NCBI GenBank assembly: GCA_963281255.1
Contig: OY725496.1
Coordinates: 3,573,723-3,637,722 of the forward strand
DNA: 64,000 nt
Direction of reading: 5' to 3'
From: Aphrocallistes beatrix
Lineage: Eukaryota > Porifera > Hexactinellida > Sceptrulophora > Aphrocallistidae
Positions 12,550 through 22,245 of the stretch are shown one piece after another (positions within the stretch are counted from its first letter, which is position 1; the number at the start of each line of letters is the position of its first letter). A program made the translations under genes and the position numbers. The notes below the pieces were generated by a model. It did no database searches, was not told the origin of the DNA, and saw nothing but the letters and a program-made list of their open reading frames with translations.

Positions 12550-12872
12550 CAGGCCCGGATTATCCATGAGGCAATGGAGGCAGTTGCCTCCGGCCTCCGA
12601 TTTTTACCGGCCCTGAAAACTGGCATCATTGATCGTCCTGAGTTATGGGAAATTTTTTATGGGCTACTTGAAACAATATATATTTATATAATATCACGTA
12701 ACAAAGAATTTGAATAATAATAATTTTGGCATCACTACAGTCACCGATGACTGCTTACTTGACTATATTCGTTTCTACTGAGTATACTACATATTTCATT
12801 TGAATGCTATTACTCAAGGAGCCCCAATTTTATTAATTGCCTCCAGCCCAAATGCCCCTTAATCCGGGCCTG
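12550..12872. mobile_element. Non-autonomous hAT element (323 bp)
   Basis: Ends are inverted: CAGGCCCGGATTA at the left and TAATCCGGGCCTG at the right. The 8-bp sequence ACATGAGT stands directly before (12542-12549) and after (12873-12880), an exact target duplication of hAT length. No transposase is encoded. It sits 69 bp before the DPF start codon, so it forms part of that gene's 5' region. Confidence 0.88.
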
Positions 12873-12941
12873 ACATGAGTGCATAGTGTTTATCTATATT
12901 CAACTCTATCAATTAGCTATCTCAAGTGAGTAATTGAGTCC

Positions 12942-14500
12942 ATGGAGTCAGAAGAGATAGAATGGACAAGACCCAGAGGGTATCAGGATCTGATCGAGTC
13001 CGTGACCCAATACAACACGAAGCTCTCAGTAGAGAGGGTATCGAGTTGTCCGTACGTGGATGGGCAGACTGGGATTGCTATGGTGAATGCATTAAATAAA
13101 TATAAAGTCAATAGCTTGAGAACCAAACTGCGATTCTTGGGAGTGATTTTTGATTTTTATTACTCTGAAATTCAGTAATTTGTGTACAATTTGGACGGAT
13201 TGAATACTCGGTACCACCACAGAACAATTCAGATCTTTTGAAGATAATATGCTTAGGTCCCAACTGACCACCTATCTCGTTCCCGACACGAGCGGATGCC
13301 TGGGATCAATCCCGGCCAAGTGTACAGCTACAAGCCCCGGGAGTGGATGGTGCAGTATCCGGTTACGACCGTGCTGGACATAGGACGCAGGAAGAAGCGG
13401 AAGCTGGACTCCAGGCCAGACGCTCAGTCCAGAGAGTTGAGTGCGCATAGCAGCCTGGCCCCCTCCAAACCGCCTGACATCCTCTCCAACCACAGCAGTC
13501 CTTACAACGTGAGGGGCGCCGGGATGGGAGGAACCACGAGAAAAGCCGCAGAGATAGGAAAGCGGAGAATGATGGACGGTTAGCTTAGAATTTTGAGAAA
13601 AATATGCATATTAGACCACGCGAAGAAGAGTTAGACGAATTGTGGTTATCAGAATTATAATGATTTTATGGGAATTTCATTAAAATGAGAATAGATACAT
13701 ATGTATTAAGTTTTTCACACCTTTATATTCAGAGTTTTCTTGTCTAGCTACCCGAGACGGTTCAGAGCCGAGTGACCCGGACGACTCCCTCCTGGACTCA
13801 GACGACCCCAGCTCTGAGGAGGAGGAGACCCACCGGCGGACTCGGGGTCCCTCGCGAGGGAGGGGCGGGATGTCGAGGGGTGGGATGGGACGGAAGTGTA
13901 AATGCATCTACTGTGGGAAGTTCTTCAAGAACCCGACCTCTCTCAAGACCCACTACACGAAAGAGCACCCCGGACAGTCCACCTCGGACCTGAGTCTGCT
14001 GAGACCGGCTAAGCTGGACGTCAAGATCCTGAAGGACACAGAGGCCAAGGCTGCCAAGAGCTCGAGCAAAGACGTCAAGGTCAAGCCCAATCAATTCTGC
14101 GACTTTTGCTACGGAACGGCTTCGAATAACGTGCCGGCGAAGAAATCAGAGAAATTGGTGAGTGGACTAGATCGTCACTCCACAAGGACAGGCATTGGTG
14201 CGTTTTCACTCTGCTACGATTTAGATATCGTGCGCGGACTGTGGGAGATCTGCACACTCCTCTTGTCTCACATTCGGACCTAAGATTGCGGCAAACGTCC
14301 TTACCTACAGGTGGCAGTGCATGGAATGTAAAGAATGCATTCTTTGTGGCCGGACAGATAACGATGATAAGTTGTTGTTCTGTGATTATTGTGATCGAGG
14401 ATACCACATGTACTGCCTGCTGCCCCCCATGAACAACCCTCCTGAAGGGGTGTGGATCTGCGTCCTCTGTCAAGCTAAGGAGGAGGAATACAAGAACTGA
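12942..14500 (+). CDS. DPF: DPF/requiem (BAF45) family double-PHD protein
   Basis: Subunit type of SWI/SNF (BAF) remodelling complexes that reads modified histone H3 tails. Four exons: 12942-13082, 13257-13578, 13748-14157, 14225-14500, giving 382 residues (human DPF2 has 391). The N-terminal requiem-like region is [19 protein letters not shown]...DGQTG, then [12 protein letters not shown] Kruppel-type zinc finger spans residues 207-228 (C-x2-C-x12-H-x4-H). A tandem PHD pair follows: PHD1 from FCDFCYG (about 272) through [18 protein letters not shown]2 from [16 protein letters not shown] to VWICVLC. The last exon starts at 14225, which restores the PHD1 cysteines. Retention of the intron after 13082 would end early. 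CCDC12 begins 150 bp downstream on the same strand. Confidence 0.92.
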
Positions 14501-14650
14501 AGATTGCTGGTACCAGGGATGATAGAGCATTAATTCTTCTGGAAATTAAATATTAAATTAATCAATTTTAATTTTCTAATGTGAGCCAGTTACGTATTTG
14601 AGTAGCATTTGTTCTCTGATAACGCATATTGCACATTTTTGAGGATTAGG

Positions 14651-15935
14651 ATGAGTAGTAGCGAGGTAGGGGGCCTGCAGGAGGCTGCTCTTGAGAGGAA
14701 GCTCAAGTTACAAGCCCTGAAGAATAGGTACAAACCTGGACCCAGCGAAGCCAGCTGTTCCCCTGAGAGGGACTCGGGGGATGAGTCGGAGAGCAGTTCT
14801 AAAAGAGTTCGGGAATCTTTACCTTCCGAAGGGGCGGCTGGGGAGAAGAGGGAGGAGAGACCGAGCATTTCTTTCAGGAATTACAAACCTTCTGATCAGA
14901 ACCTTAAAGATCTGACGGCACCTGATGGAAGACCGGAGAGGTTTGATGAGCAGGTAATACTTGATTACTCCCTCGCTAATCCGAACACTAAAATACAATA
15001 TTATTCTAAGTTGACTAATTCATTAAAAAATGGCAAAGAATTATGAATTATTTGAATAATTCATTCATATAATTTATGATATTTTCTTGTAAAAACTTTC
15101 AATTTTAAATAATTCATTAATTCGTGAATTAGTCAACTTAGATATTATTCGCCTCTATGTTTTGAATTGACATTTATAATCTTCTATCTTTTAATAATAT
15201 TGAGAAACCTCGTTAAAAGCAATCACAACGAAATACAGTAATAATCTTGATAATATAACATTACAAATTTATTATCGTTAGTTCCCCATTGAATTAGTGT
15301 TATCTCACTAATCCGAACGATTTTTCAAACATTGGTACGGAGTTTTTCGGATTACCCGTTACTACTACGAGTCCATGCGTTACAGTTGTAAAACTTATCT
15401 CATTATGTAATACAGATATAATATACGTGAGCTAATATCTTAATTGGATTTGCCCTGTGTTACTTGAATCCAGAAAATCTCATGATACAACATACTACAT
15501 CATCTTACCAGGGTTCTATCTTGGATGTTAAATTTTTGGGGAATACATTGTAAACCATATCCACAAGTAGGACTAATCTTACCTGTTTTGGAGTATTGGG
15601 TAGTATCTACACAAAATGTTCTCAACCTTAACTCAATCAGAATTCGAATATGACATTCTTTTGAAAAATGGTCAAAAAGTATACTTTCCTTTTAGGTGAA
15701 AGAGGTGCTTTCGAAACAAGCGGTCTATGATCCTCTCAATGGGATAGATCTGGCCTCACTAGCCCCTAAGAAACCGGACTGGGACCTTAAGAGAGACGTG
15801 AACAAGAAACTTGAGAAGTTGGACAGACGTACGCAGAAAGCCATAGTCCATCTGATCCGAGATCGACTCGGAGGCCAAGAAAACAAGCTCGCTGAGCTGG
15901 TAGCCACTGTCGGAGATAACGGAGATAGAATGTGA
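14651..15935 (+). CDS. CCDC12: CCDC12-like splicing factor
   Basis: Small nuclear protein associated with the activated spliceosome. Two exons, 14651-14953 and 15696-15935, joined in phase 0, give 180 residues (human 166). The N-terminal EAALERKLKLQALKNRY matches the CCDC12 coiled-coil start. The middle is acidic and serine-rich (SGDESESSSKR). The second exon carries the family core DLASLAPKKPDWDLKRDV, KLEKLDRRTQKAI and LIRDRLGGQE. The 742-bp intron carries a MITE. It is head to tail with the DPF gene, 150 bp apart. Confidence 0.92.
15007..15140. mobile_element. Short MITE, family with TAAGTTGACTAATTCA ends
   Basis: Inverted ends TAAGTTGACTAATTCA and TGAATTAGTCAACTTA enclose AT-rich sequence with repeated AATAATTCAT motifs. 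Related copies lie at about 56870-57061 and 63083-63274. No coding capacity. It sits in the CCDC12 intron; the rest of that intron (15141-15695) shows nothing recognisable. Confidence 0.7.
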
Positions 15936-16237
15936 TAGCCATTCACTTGGATTTGCTGTTTGACGCAAATCGACTGTGATAAGTAACAGCAGCTAGTTGG
16001 TAGAAGCCAGTTCTCTGCGTAAGTACAAATAACGGCGAATCTATATCAAGTCTCCTGTGATCCCAAGATGGCTTGCTAATACCATTTAAATTCCGATGGC
16101 TTTACATAGATTTAACCGTTTGTAGCTATTTATACTGGATAGTATGCCAAACTGACTTAACCTTCCCTGTAGAATGAGAACACTTTTACGTCAATTTTCA
16201 ATTTTAATATACTTCTGAAAGCTTTAATTTTTGCGTA
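15936..16237. other. Intergenic, nothing recognised
   Basis: About 300 bp between CCDC12 and the EGF-repeat gene. It presumably holds the CCDC12 3' UTR and the next promoter; no motif is clear enough to call. Confidence 0.3.
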
Positions 16238-18001
16238 ATGAACTCCATTCGTTCTCGAAAACTTATTATTTTGGTGCTAATTGTTTTCCCCTTCCTTGTC
16301 TGTTCAATGCCAATGGAAATGTGTAATCCGGGAGATGTCCGAGTTGAGTCCAGTGAATTCAGCTATCTCCAACTTTGCGTCAGACATGAAAATAAGTCAG
16401 CATGGGCGTATATTTGTGGAGACACAGATGAGAAGCCATGGTCATATGATAACGCGTACGTATGGTGTAGAACTCGACGCGCTCTCTTGAGTGAATCAAG
16501 TCGCGGGTCTCTGGGTGATCCTAATGATTCCCCAGAATTAAAACTGGAGAACGTGTCCTGCAATAGGACTTTAGATGCCAATATCAAAGACTGTGCATTC
16601 TCGCCTACAAGAGGGACATGTCGTTACATACACGGGGTGAACTGCAACTTCTGTAACGGAGACAGCGATTGTAACGCTCCTGGGATCTGTAACATGGAAG
16701 CGAGCCAGTGCCTGTGCAGCTTATCTTGTTTGAATGAAGGATTCTGTGATGTGGGTAGGTGTCAGTGTGTGTACCCTTTCTATGGAGAATCTTGTCAACA
16801 CAAACATTGCATAGGAGGGTGCCTCAATGGAGGAGAATGTTCTCTCGATGGGACCTGTCAGTGTCAACCGGATAACTATGGAGATATGTGTGAGTTCACA
16901 AATTGTAACCCAGAATGTCAGAACAATGGCATTTGTCATAGCACAGGTGAGTGTGACTGTCCTGAACCTTTTCATGGAGATTATTGCCAACTTGTTCGCT
17001 GTACTACCTCGTGTCTAAATAATGGTGTTTGTCTTGATAATGGAACATGTCAATGCCAACCTCCCTTCTATGGCAGTCTTTGCGGGTACAAAACCTGTCC
17101 TAATCCGTGCGACAATGATGGTAGCTGTCTTGTAAATGGGACTTGCCAATGTCAGTTCCCATTCTATGGAGAAGCTTGCCAATTCAAACTCTGCGAAAAT
17201 CCCTGTGGTAATGATGGCATTTGTCAAAGTAATGGCACTTGTAAATGTTCATCTTCCTTTTATGGCAATGCTTGCCTATCCAAATTCTGTGTTAATCCCT
17301 GTAGTAATGATGGAGTATGTCTTGCGAATGGAACTTGCCATTGCAAGCCTTCCTTCTACGGCGTTGCTTGTGAGCTCAAGTCCTGTGCTGCTGCCTGCCT
17401 AAACGGAGGAATGTGCAATTCATCTACAGGTGTTTGTGACTGCATTTCTCCCTATGGAGGCCCGACATGCGATGGCATTGCGATTTGTGCTGACTGTGAG
17501 TTCGTGCTCAGTTCTGACAACATGCTAACTCTCATCATCGTAGGAGCTAGTGTCGGCATATCTGTGCTACTCATCCTCATATTCATCACCAGTTTCTGCC
17601 TCATAAAAGTGGCCAGAAAGAGCACTGTTACTCAGCCTCAACCTATCGAGTTGAGTTTAAGAGAACTCCCCAAGCTGCCTGAAGAACCTCTGTACGAGTA
17701 TTTGGACGGAGACCTCTGTCAGGCTGGATGCGGAGCAGGAGGAAATCAAAGTGAATTTTTTCCCTCAAATTTGTATGAATATTGTCATTTCCCTCGAGGA
17801 TATCCAGGGAATAGCCGCACAGAAAGACTGGATTCGATGGAGCTTACCTACGACTCAGCTGACGCTAATGGCTATGAAGTGCCTCTCCCGTTCAGTAAAA
17901 TCAATACATCCCATCGATGGAGACTGGAACGTAACAAGGACCAGCTCTCAGAGAGTTATGTGAAAATGTACCCCACCGCCTCTTGTCCGTCCTTACTCTA
18001 G
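16238..18001 (+). CDS. Single-pass EGF-repeat receptor-like protein with tyrosine motifs in its tail
   Basis: 587 residues in one exon. A signal peptide (about 1-24, hydrophobic ILVLIVFPFLVCS) leads into a cysteine-containing module of about 110 residues. That module, with AWAYICGD, AYVWCRTRRAL and NVSC...IKDCAF, resembles a diverged scavenger-receptor cysteine-rich fold. Eight EGF-like repeats of about 32 residues follow (roughly 160-425). Each ends CQCxPxFYGxxC; the middle ones are very alike, pointing to recent repeat expansion. A transmembrane helix lies near 430-457. The 130-residue cytoplasmic tail has tyrosines in YEYL, YEYC, YDSA, YEVP and a terminal YVKM (Tyr574), forms that fit SH2-domain or PI3K p85 docking. 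It resembles MEGF/Draper-type engulfment receptors in plan but lacks an EMI domain and clear NPxY or ITAM motifs. Function not known. Confidence 0.85.
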   Translation: MNSIRSRKLIILVLIVFPFLVCSMPMEMCNPGDVRVESSEFSYLQLCVRHENKSAWAYICGDTDEKPWSYDNAYVWCRTRRALLSESSRGSLGDPNDSPELKLENVSCNRTLDANIKDCAFSPTRGTCRYIHGVNCNFCNGDSDCNAPGICNMEASQCLCSLSCLNEGFCDVGRCQCVYPFYGESCQHKHCIGGCLNGGECSLDGTCQCQPDNYGDMCEFTNCNPECQNNGICHSTGECDCPEPFHGDYCQLVRCTTSCLNNGVCLDNGTCQCQPPFYGSLCGYKTCPNPCDNDGSCLVNGTCQCQFPFYGEACQFKLCENPCGNDGICQSNGTCKCSSSFYGNACLSKFCVNPCSNDGVCLANGTCHCKPSFYGVACELKSCAAACLNGGMCNSSTGVCDCISPYGGPTCDGIAICADCEFVLSSDNMLTLIIVGASVGISVLLILIFITSFCLIKVARKSTVTQPQPIELSLRELPKLPEEPLYEYLDGDLCQAGCGAGGNQSEFFPSNLYEYCHFPRGYPGNSRTERLDSMELTYDSADANGYEVPLPFSKINTSHRWRLERNKDQLSESYVKMYPTASCPSLL

Positions 18002-18117
18002 CAGAGCTGTTATGTCTAGCGAGCTGGATTTTCTATTACCATTTAATCTGTTTTTACATCCTTTCTAAGTTGCAATGCTAATTTATTAAATTTCTTGGAT
18101 TTCTTTGCTTTACGATT

Positions 18118-18501
18118 GGACAGTCCTTACAACGACCATTTTTTATTTTTGTAACGAATTGATTGAAGAGTTGCCAAAGCAAATAAATCCACGATTTAGG
18201 AAAAACTGTAAGTAATAAAAGACGGCCGTAGGATATCTGATGCGGACACGAATGCTCGCACGCCGTTCACAGGCTTCTCAACTCTCACAATCTCGTGTGT
18301 CTCACGATTTATAACCACAAGCGCGCTTCGCTTGCTTGAGCTGCGCGGCTGGCGGACACTGTGTCCGCCAGAGGCGCCCTTTGGGCGCCTAGGCTCACAT
18401 TGTCAAAAACAGCTTTCTGTGCCTGGCAGTTTCTTCAATCAATTCGTTACAGATATATATATAAATACACATTAATCGAGTTTTAATAGTAAGGATTGTC
18501 C
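18118..18501. repeat. Dispersed palindromic repeat, copy 1
   Basis: Outer inverted ends GGACAGTCCTTAC and GTAAGGATTGTCC enclose inverted GTAACGAATTGATTGAAGA and TTCTTCAATCAATTCGTTAC. A GC-rich hairpin, CAAGCGCGCTTCGC then GGCGGACACTGTGTCCGCC, lies between. The same parts recur at 43989-45151 and 46118-46613. Confidence 0.7.
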
Positions 18502-19810
18502 ATAATACTATATTCTCATATGTCACGATTTGTCACTTGCCATCACACGATTTAGTTAAATTACAGGTTGAGAAGCCTGCGCTCAGTGTATAATTACAAG
18601 TTTGTTGAAATCAGCAATCATGTGTGTTTTCAGTGCACTTATCATCCTAGAATCCGGCTTATCTTTGTGACATGTAGTAACAAGAATCTTATCAGATAGT
18701 CATCCGTGTTCAGGATGAATTCTATCTGTGGAGGAATCTATTTCTTGAGATTCACTTGAAAGAAGCTCTTTACCAACTAAGAAATGAACATATCAAGATA
18801 TCTCTTTCTAACAGGCAGCTGTTAGTGTAATATTTCTTTGTGTTATGTGCTCCCGTCATCATCTATAGAAAAGTTGAGTTACTTAGCATCCGCCATACTA
18901 TATTGGCCTTGAATTATTTGAATCTTTTCATGATATCACCAAAGTATTGTTGTAGGAACAACACTGTCCTTCCCTTTTCTAGAATGGCTGTGCTATCATG
19001 GGACATTTTACTACTGAGTCCGAACTTTTAATTTATTTTAAAATTAATGTTTTTTTAATCGAGGGCCATGTCTTGACTCGTATGATAAGTTGTTTTAATC
19101 GTTATATTTAGGGATTCGTATGCGAATTCTCAATCAATTCAGGTTAAAAACGAATTCTAGATAGGAAGTACATACTTGCTGGTCCCTGGTGTACCATACC
19201 GGTAGTTCTCTAGAATATTTTGAACTCCTCAACATACCCATCCGCATTAGGGTGCTATTATTCTTAATGAAGTTCTACTGTTTTATGTGGGGATTCCAGA
19301 TGAAATTACTAATTAAGCAGACTTGTAAGGACAAAAGCTATAAATTCCTCAACAGTTTAATTGCATAATATTAAACAATAAGGTCCTTACCACATACTAT
19401 ATATTGTATCTGTATTAATAAAACCACGAAGAAACCTCTAATATGTCTGTATATAAATGAGATACTTATAAGTCTTGCATTTGGAAGAGACTGAATGTAA
19501 TATGCTCCACTTATTTGAGAAAATTTATCAAAAACTGAACTATACACATTTGTGAATTGAAAAATTTATACACCAAACTCCAAAAAATATATCGAATTAA
19601 GGATACCGCCCTCGAAAAACTTTGCCTGGCGTAAAAAAAAACTATTTGGACGGTATTTTTTTTACTTTTTGTGAGATAACCCCCTAAAGTTTAGCGTTAA
19701 TAAAAATTGAAAAATTATTGGAGGTTTTTGACTCATTTACCAATTAGTTTTTAACTAATTTGATATTTTTTTAATGATATGGAACCTTAACATTACTAAT
19801 TAATCGGAGG
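18502..19810. other. AT-rich intergenic stretch, nothing recognised
   Basis: No exon-like frame with family similarity, RNA gene or clear repeat boundary was found here. Short open frames are AT-rich and low in information. Confidence 0.3.
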
Positions 19811-20289
19811 CAGTGCCGGATTAAGCACGTGGCAGAAGTGGCATATGCCACGGGCCCCGCGCTTTCATTTACTTGTGCCTCATGATCTCCAACTGTTCTG
19901 GTGAACGATCGTTCTCTAAACTCCAACTCATAAAAAATCAGTTACGACGCGTATGATTCAGACCCGCTTGACAGCCTCACTCTGCTTAGCGTAGAATATG
20001 AACTTCTTCGTGACATTGATTTGTCGTCACTTATTCGTGATTTTTCTCTTCTGAAATCCCGTAAGCATGACTTTTAAATGACTCTAAAGATTGAGATTAG
20101 TAACTTTCACACTATAAAATGTTATTACCTTATATTATATATCATAGGCATAGCACCCGGTCCGCCTGGTCCGGCCATCTGCTAGGCACAATACAAGCTT
20201 TTAGTAATAGCATGGTTTGCCCGGACCAGTACTATGGGCCCCGCGTAAAAAATATGCCACGGGCCCCGCGCAACCTTAATCCGGCCCTG
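19811..20289. mobile_element. Non-autonomous hAT element (479 bp) just upstream of a gene
   Basis: Ends CAGTGCCGGATTAAG and CTTAATCCGGCCCTG are inverted with one mismatch near the tip. ATCGGAGG flanks on both sides (19803-19810 and 20290-20297), an exact 8-bp target duplication. Inside, ATGCCACGGGCCCCGCG occurs near each end in direct orientation. It ends 75 bp before the start codon of the four-helix membrane protein. Confidence 0.88.
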
Positions 20290-20364
20290 ATCGGAGGTCC
20301 ATGTACATATACACAGTTTTACCTGCTGATATTATTTCAACGCAGTATTTGCATTAGCACAAGG

Positions 20365-21393
20365 ATGGGGAACAAAAAGAGCACCCATAGGAAGATCGAG
20401 GAGGTCCCGGAAGGAGAGGAGGCTCCTGGGAATGGGAGTGAAATCAACTCTCAGAAGAGGAAGTCAGACCTCTCCTTTGGCAGAAAGAGTATGGACTCTA
20501 TCTCGAGGCTCTCAAACAAAACCAGTTCAAGCTTCAGAAAGGTAATTCGTTGATTCTGAATGAGGTGTAATTTCTAAAATATAGAGAGCTTTTAAGATGT
20601 TGAAAACTTGTAACTCCTACCTAGATGAAGATGAAAGACGTGATAGACGTGAACGTGTTCCCTACTCTGGCCATCCTAGCCTACCTCGTGGTTGTGGTCA
20701 TTCTGGTAATCAGCATCGGGATGGAGACCTGGACACAGCGCTCTCTCACGCGTGGACAGAGTAAGATAGAGTACACGCAGGGGCCTATCAAGAGGTGCAT
20801 ACGGGTAGGTACATCCACGAGACTATGCAATAGAGCTTGACCTCACTCAACATTAGCTTTTCTACCTCTCTATTTATACTACATAGGATGACGGGCATAC
20901 AGAATGCGTGCACATCAGCGACATTGACTGCAGCCTGCAACTGAACCCGCTGCTCGGGACACAGAGAGAGCTGACCTACGCTACGGACAACTCCCCCGGC
21001 TGCTTCGAGATGAAGACAAAGCTGAACGTGTCCGCTGCATTCGTGTTCCTCAGCCTCATCTTCTACGTCGCCGCTCTCATATTCGTGATCCCCATCTGCA
21101 AGTCCAAGGCGCTCTACCTCGCCTCCGGCGTGTCCGCACTCGTCTCCACCCTCTGTCTCGTCATCTCCCTCGCCGTGTACGGAATCATCGAGTCCACTTT
21201 CGCTGGGTTTTTCTCCGTGAACGGAGAAGCCGTCAGCGGCTGTCTGACTCACGGGTACGGGCTGGTGGTGGCCGCAGGGGCGCTGGGGCTGTTCGGAGGA
21301 ATGACAAGCTTCGCCGCGCTGATCAAGGAGTGGAGACGACAGACGCGGATGAAATACGAAGGAGAAGTTGATGATAATAATCCCGCCTTCTAA
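20365..21393 (+). CDS. Claudin/PMP22-like four-transmembrane protein
   Basis: Three exons, 20365-20541, 20625-20804 and 20887-21393, all joined in phase 0, give 287 residues. The start MGNKKS fits the N-myristoylation consensus and precedes a basic, serine-rich cytoplasmic region of about 65 residues. TM1 is FPTLAILAYLVVVVILVISI. A first extracellular loop with Trp and paired cysteines (ETWTQRS...KRCIRDDGHTEC) follows, then three more helices: AAFVFLSLIFYVAALIFVI, LASGVSALVSTLCLVISLAV and LVVAAGALGLFGGMTSFAAL. A short tail ends NNPAF. The topology and the W-C-C loop suggest the claudin/PMP22/Clc-like superfamily, but the GLWxxC signature is not exact. A role in cell contact or channel regulation is inference. 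Confidence 0.8.
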
Positions 21394-22245
21394 CTCTCAG
21401 CTCCGTTCTCTCTACTTACATTTAACCTTGAGCCAATTTCATCTTTCCAATTAATCATAGCCCCATATATACATTTTGATATTTTTGAACCTTATCAGTG
21501 TTTGTTTGTTTGTAGTGTATTGTATTATTTATGATTATACTTTTCTATATGTATACACTTTTTACAATACCTTTCTACTTTTCCAATTACACTGATTTCT
21601 CCTTTATTTTCTGTGTTTAAATTCTTCCTAAATTCTTACAATTAAGACTTGCAAAGAAATCTGATGAGTTCCTGATGTGTCCTATGCAGGGCTGGTCTTA
21701 CCTCTGCAAGACATGATTAGATGGTCAAACTATGTAGTACCTTCCCTGTACGTCACATAATTCACACTTGTCTATCGCAGGCTGTGGCACCCCCGTAGTT
21801 ATATGGTAAGATATCATTGCTACGACATTGTAAATAAAGTAACTACGTATAAGTTTCTATAAATCGTATCTAACGAGGTGGAAAGGTTGTTCCTTAGTTC
21901 TTCCACGGTTGTAATGTCCGTAAACGCTTCGGTTACGAGAGTAGATATAGAGGAGTACACTCTTCTATTTCCTCTGTATATGATCCGTGGGAGCTGGCGT
22001 TGGTAGCACATCTCCAACGAGGCTTAATTAGTCTCGAAAGAGGAGAACAGAGGAAAGTGAGGTTCTTTTCAGTGATGGATTTATCGCTGTGTTTTATGCA
22101 TAACTCAGCTATTGCTTTTACTTAATTATCCTACTTAAATTGGATTTATTGTTACTGCATGCATTACTAAACTATTTACACGTCATGTGTCATGCAACGA
22201 TACTGTACAATCAAATATCAATCTACCATCACAAATTCGTGTGTG
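21394..22245. other. Convergent intergenic region, nothing recognised
   Basis: Lies between the 3' ends of two convergent genes. T-rich just after 21393, compatible with 3' UTR. No gene, repeat or RNA recognised. Confidence 0.3.

Noticed and set aside
13083-13178. In-frame continuation of DPF exon 1
   Set aside because: It becomes low-complexity and stops. Splicing at the GT at 13083 to 13257 restores the [11 protein letters not shown] block of the family.
20119-20364. In-frame extension upstream of the four-helix protein
   Set aside because: Most of it is the hAT element; the family-like sequence begins at MGNKKS.
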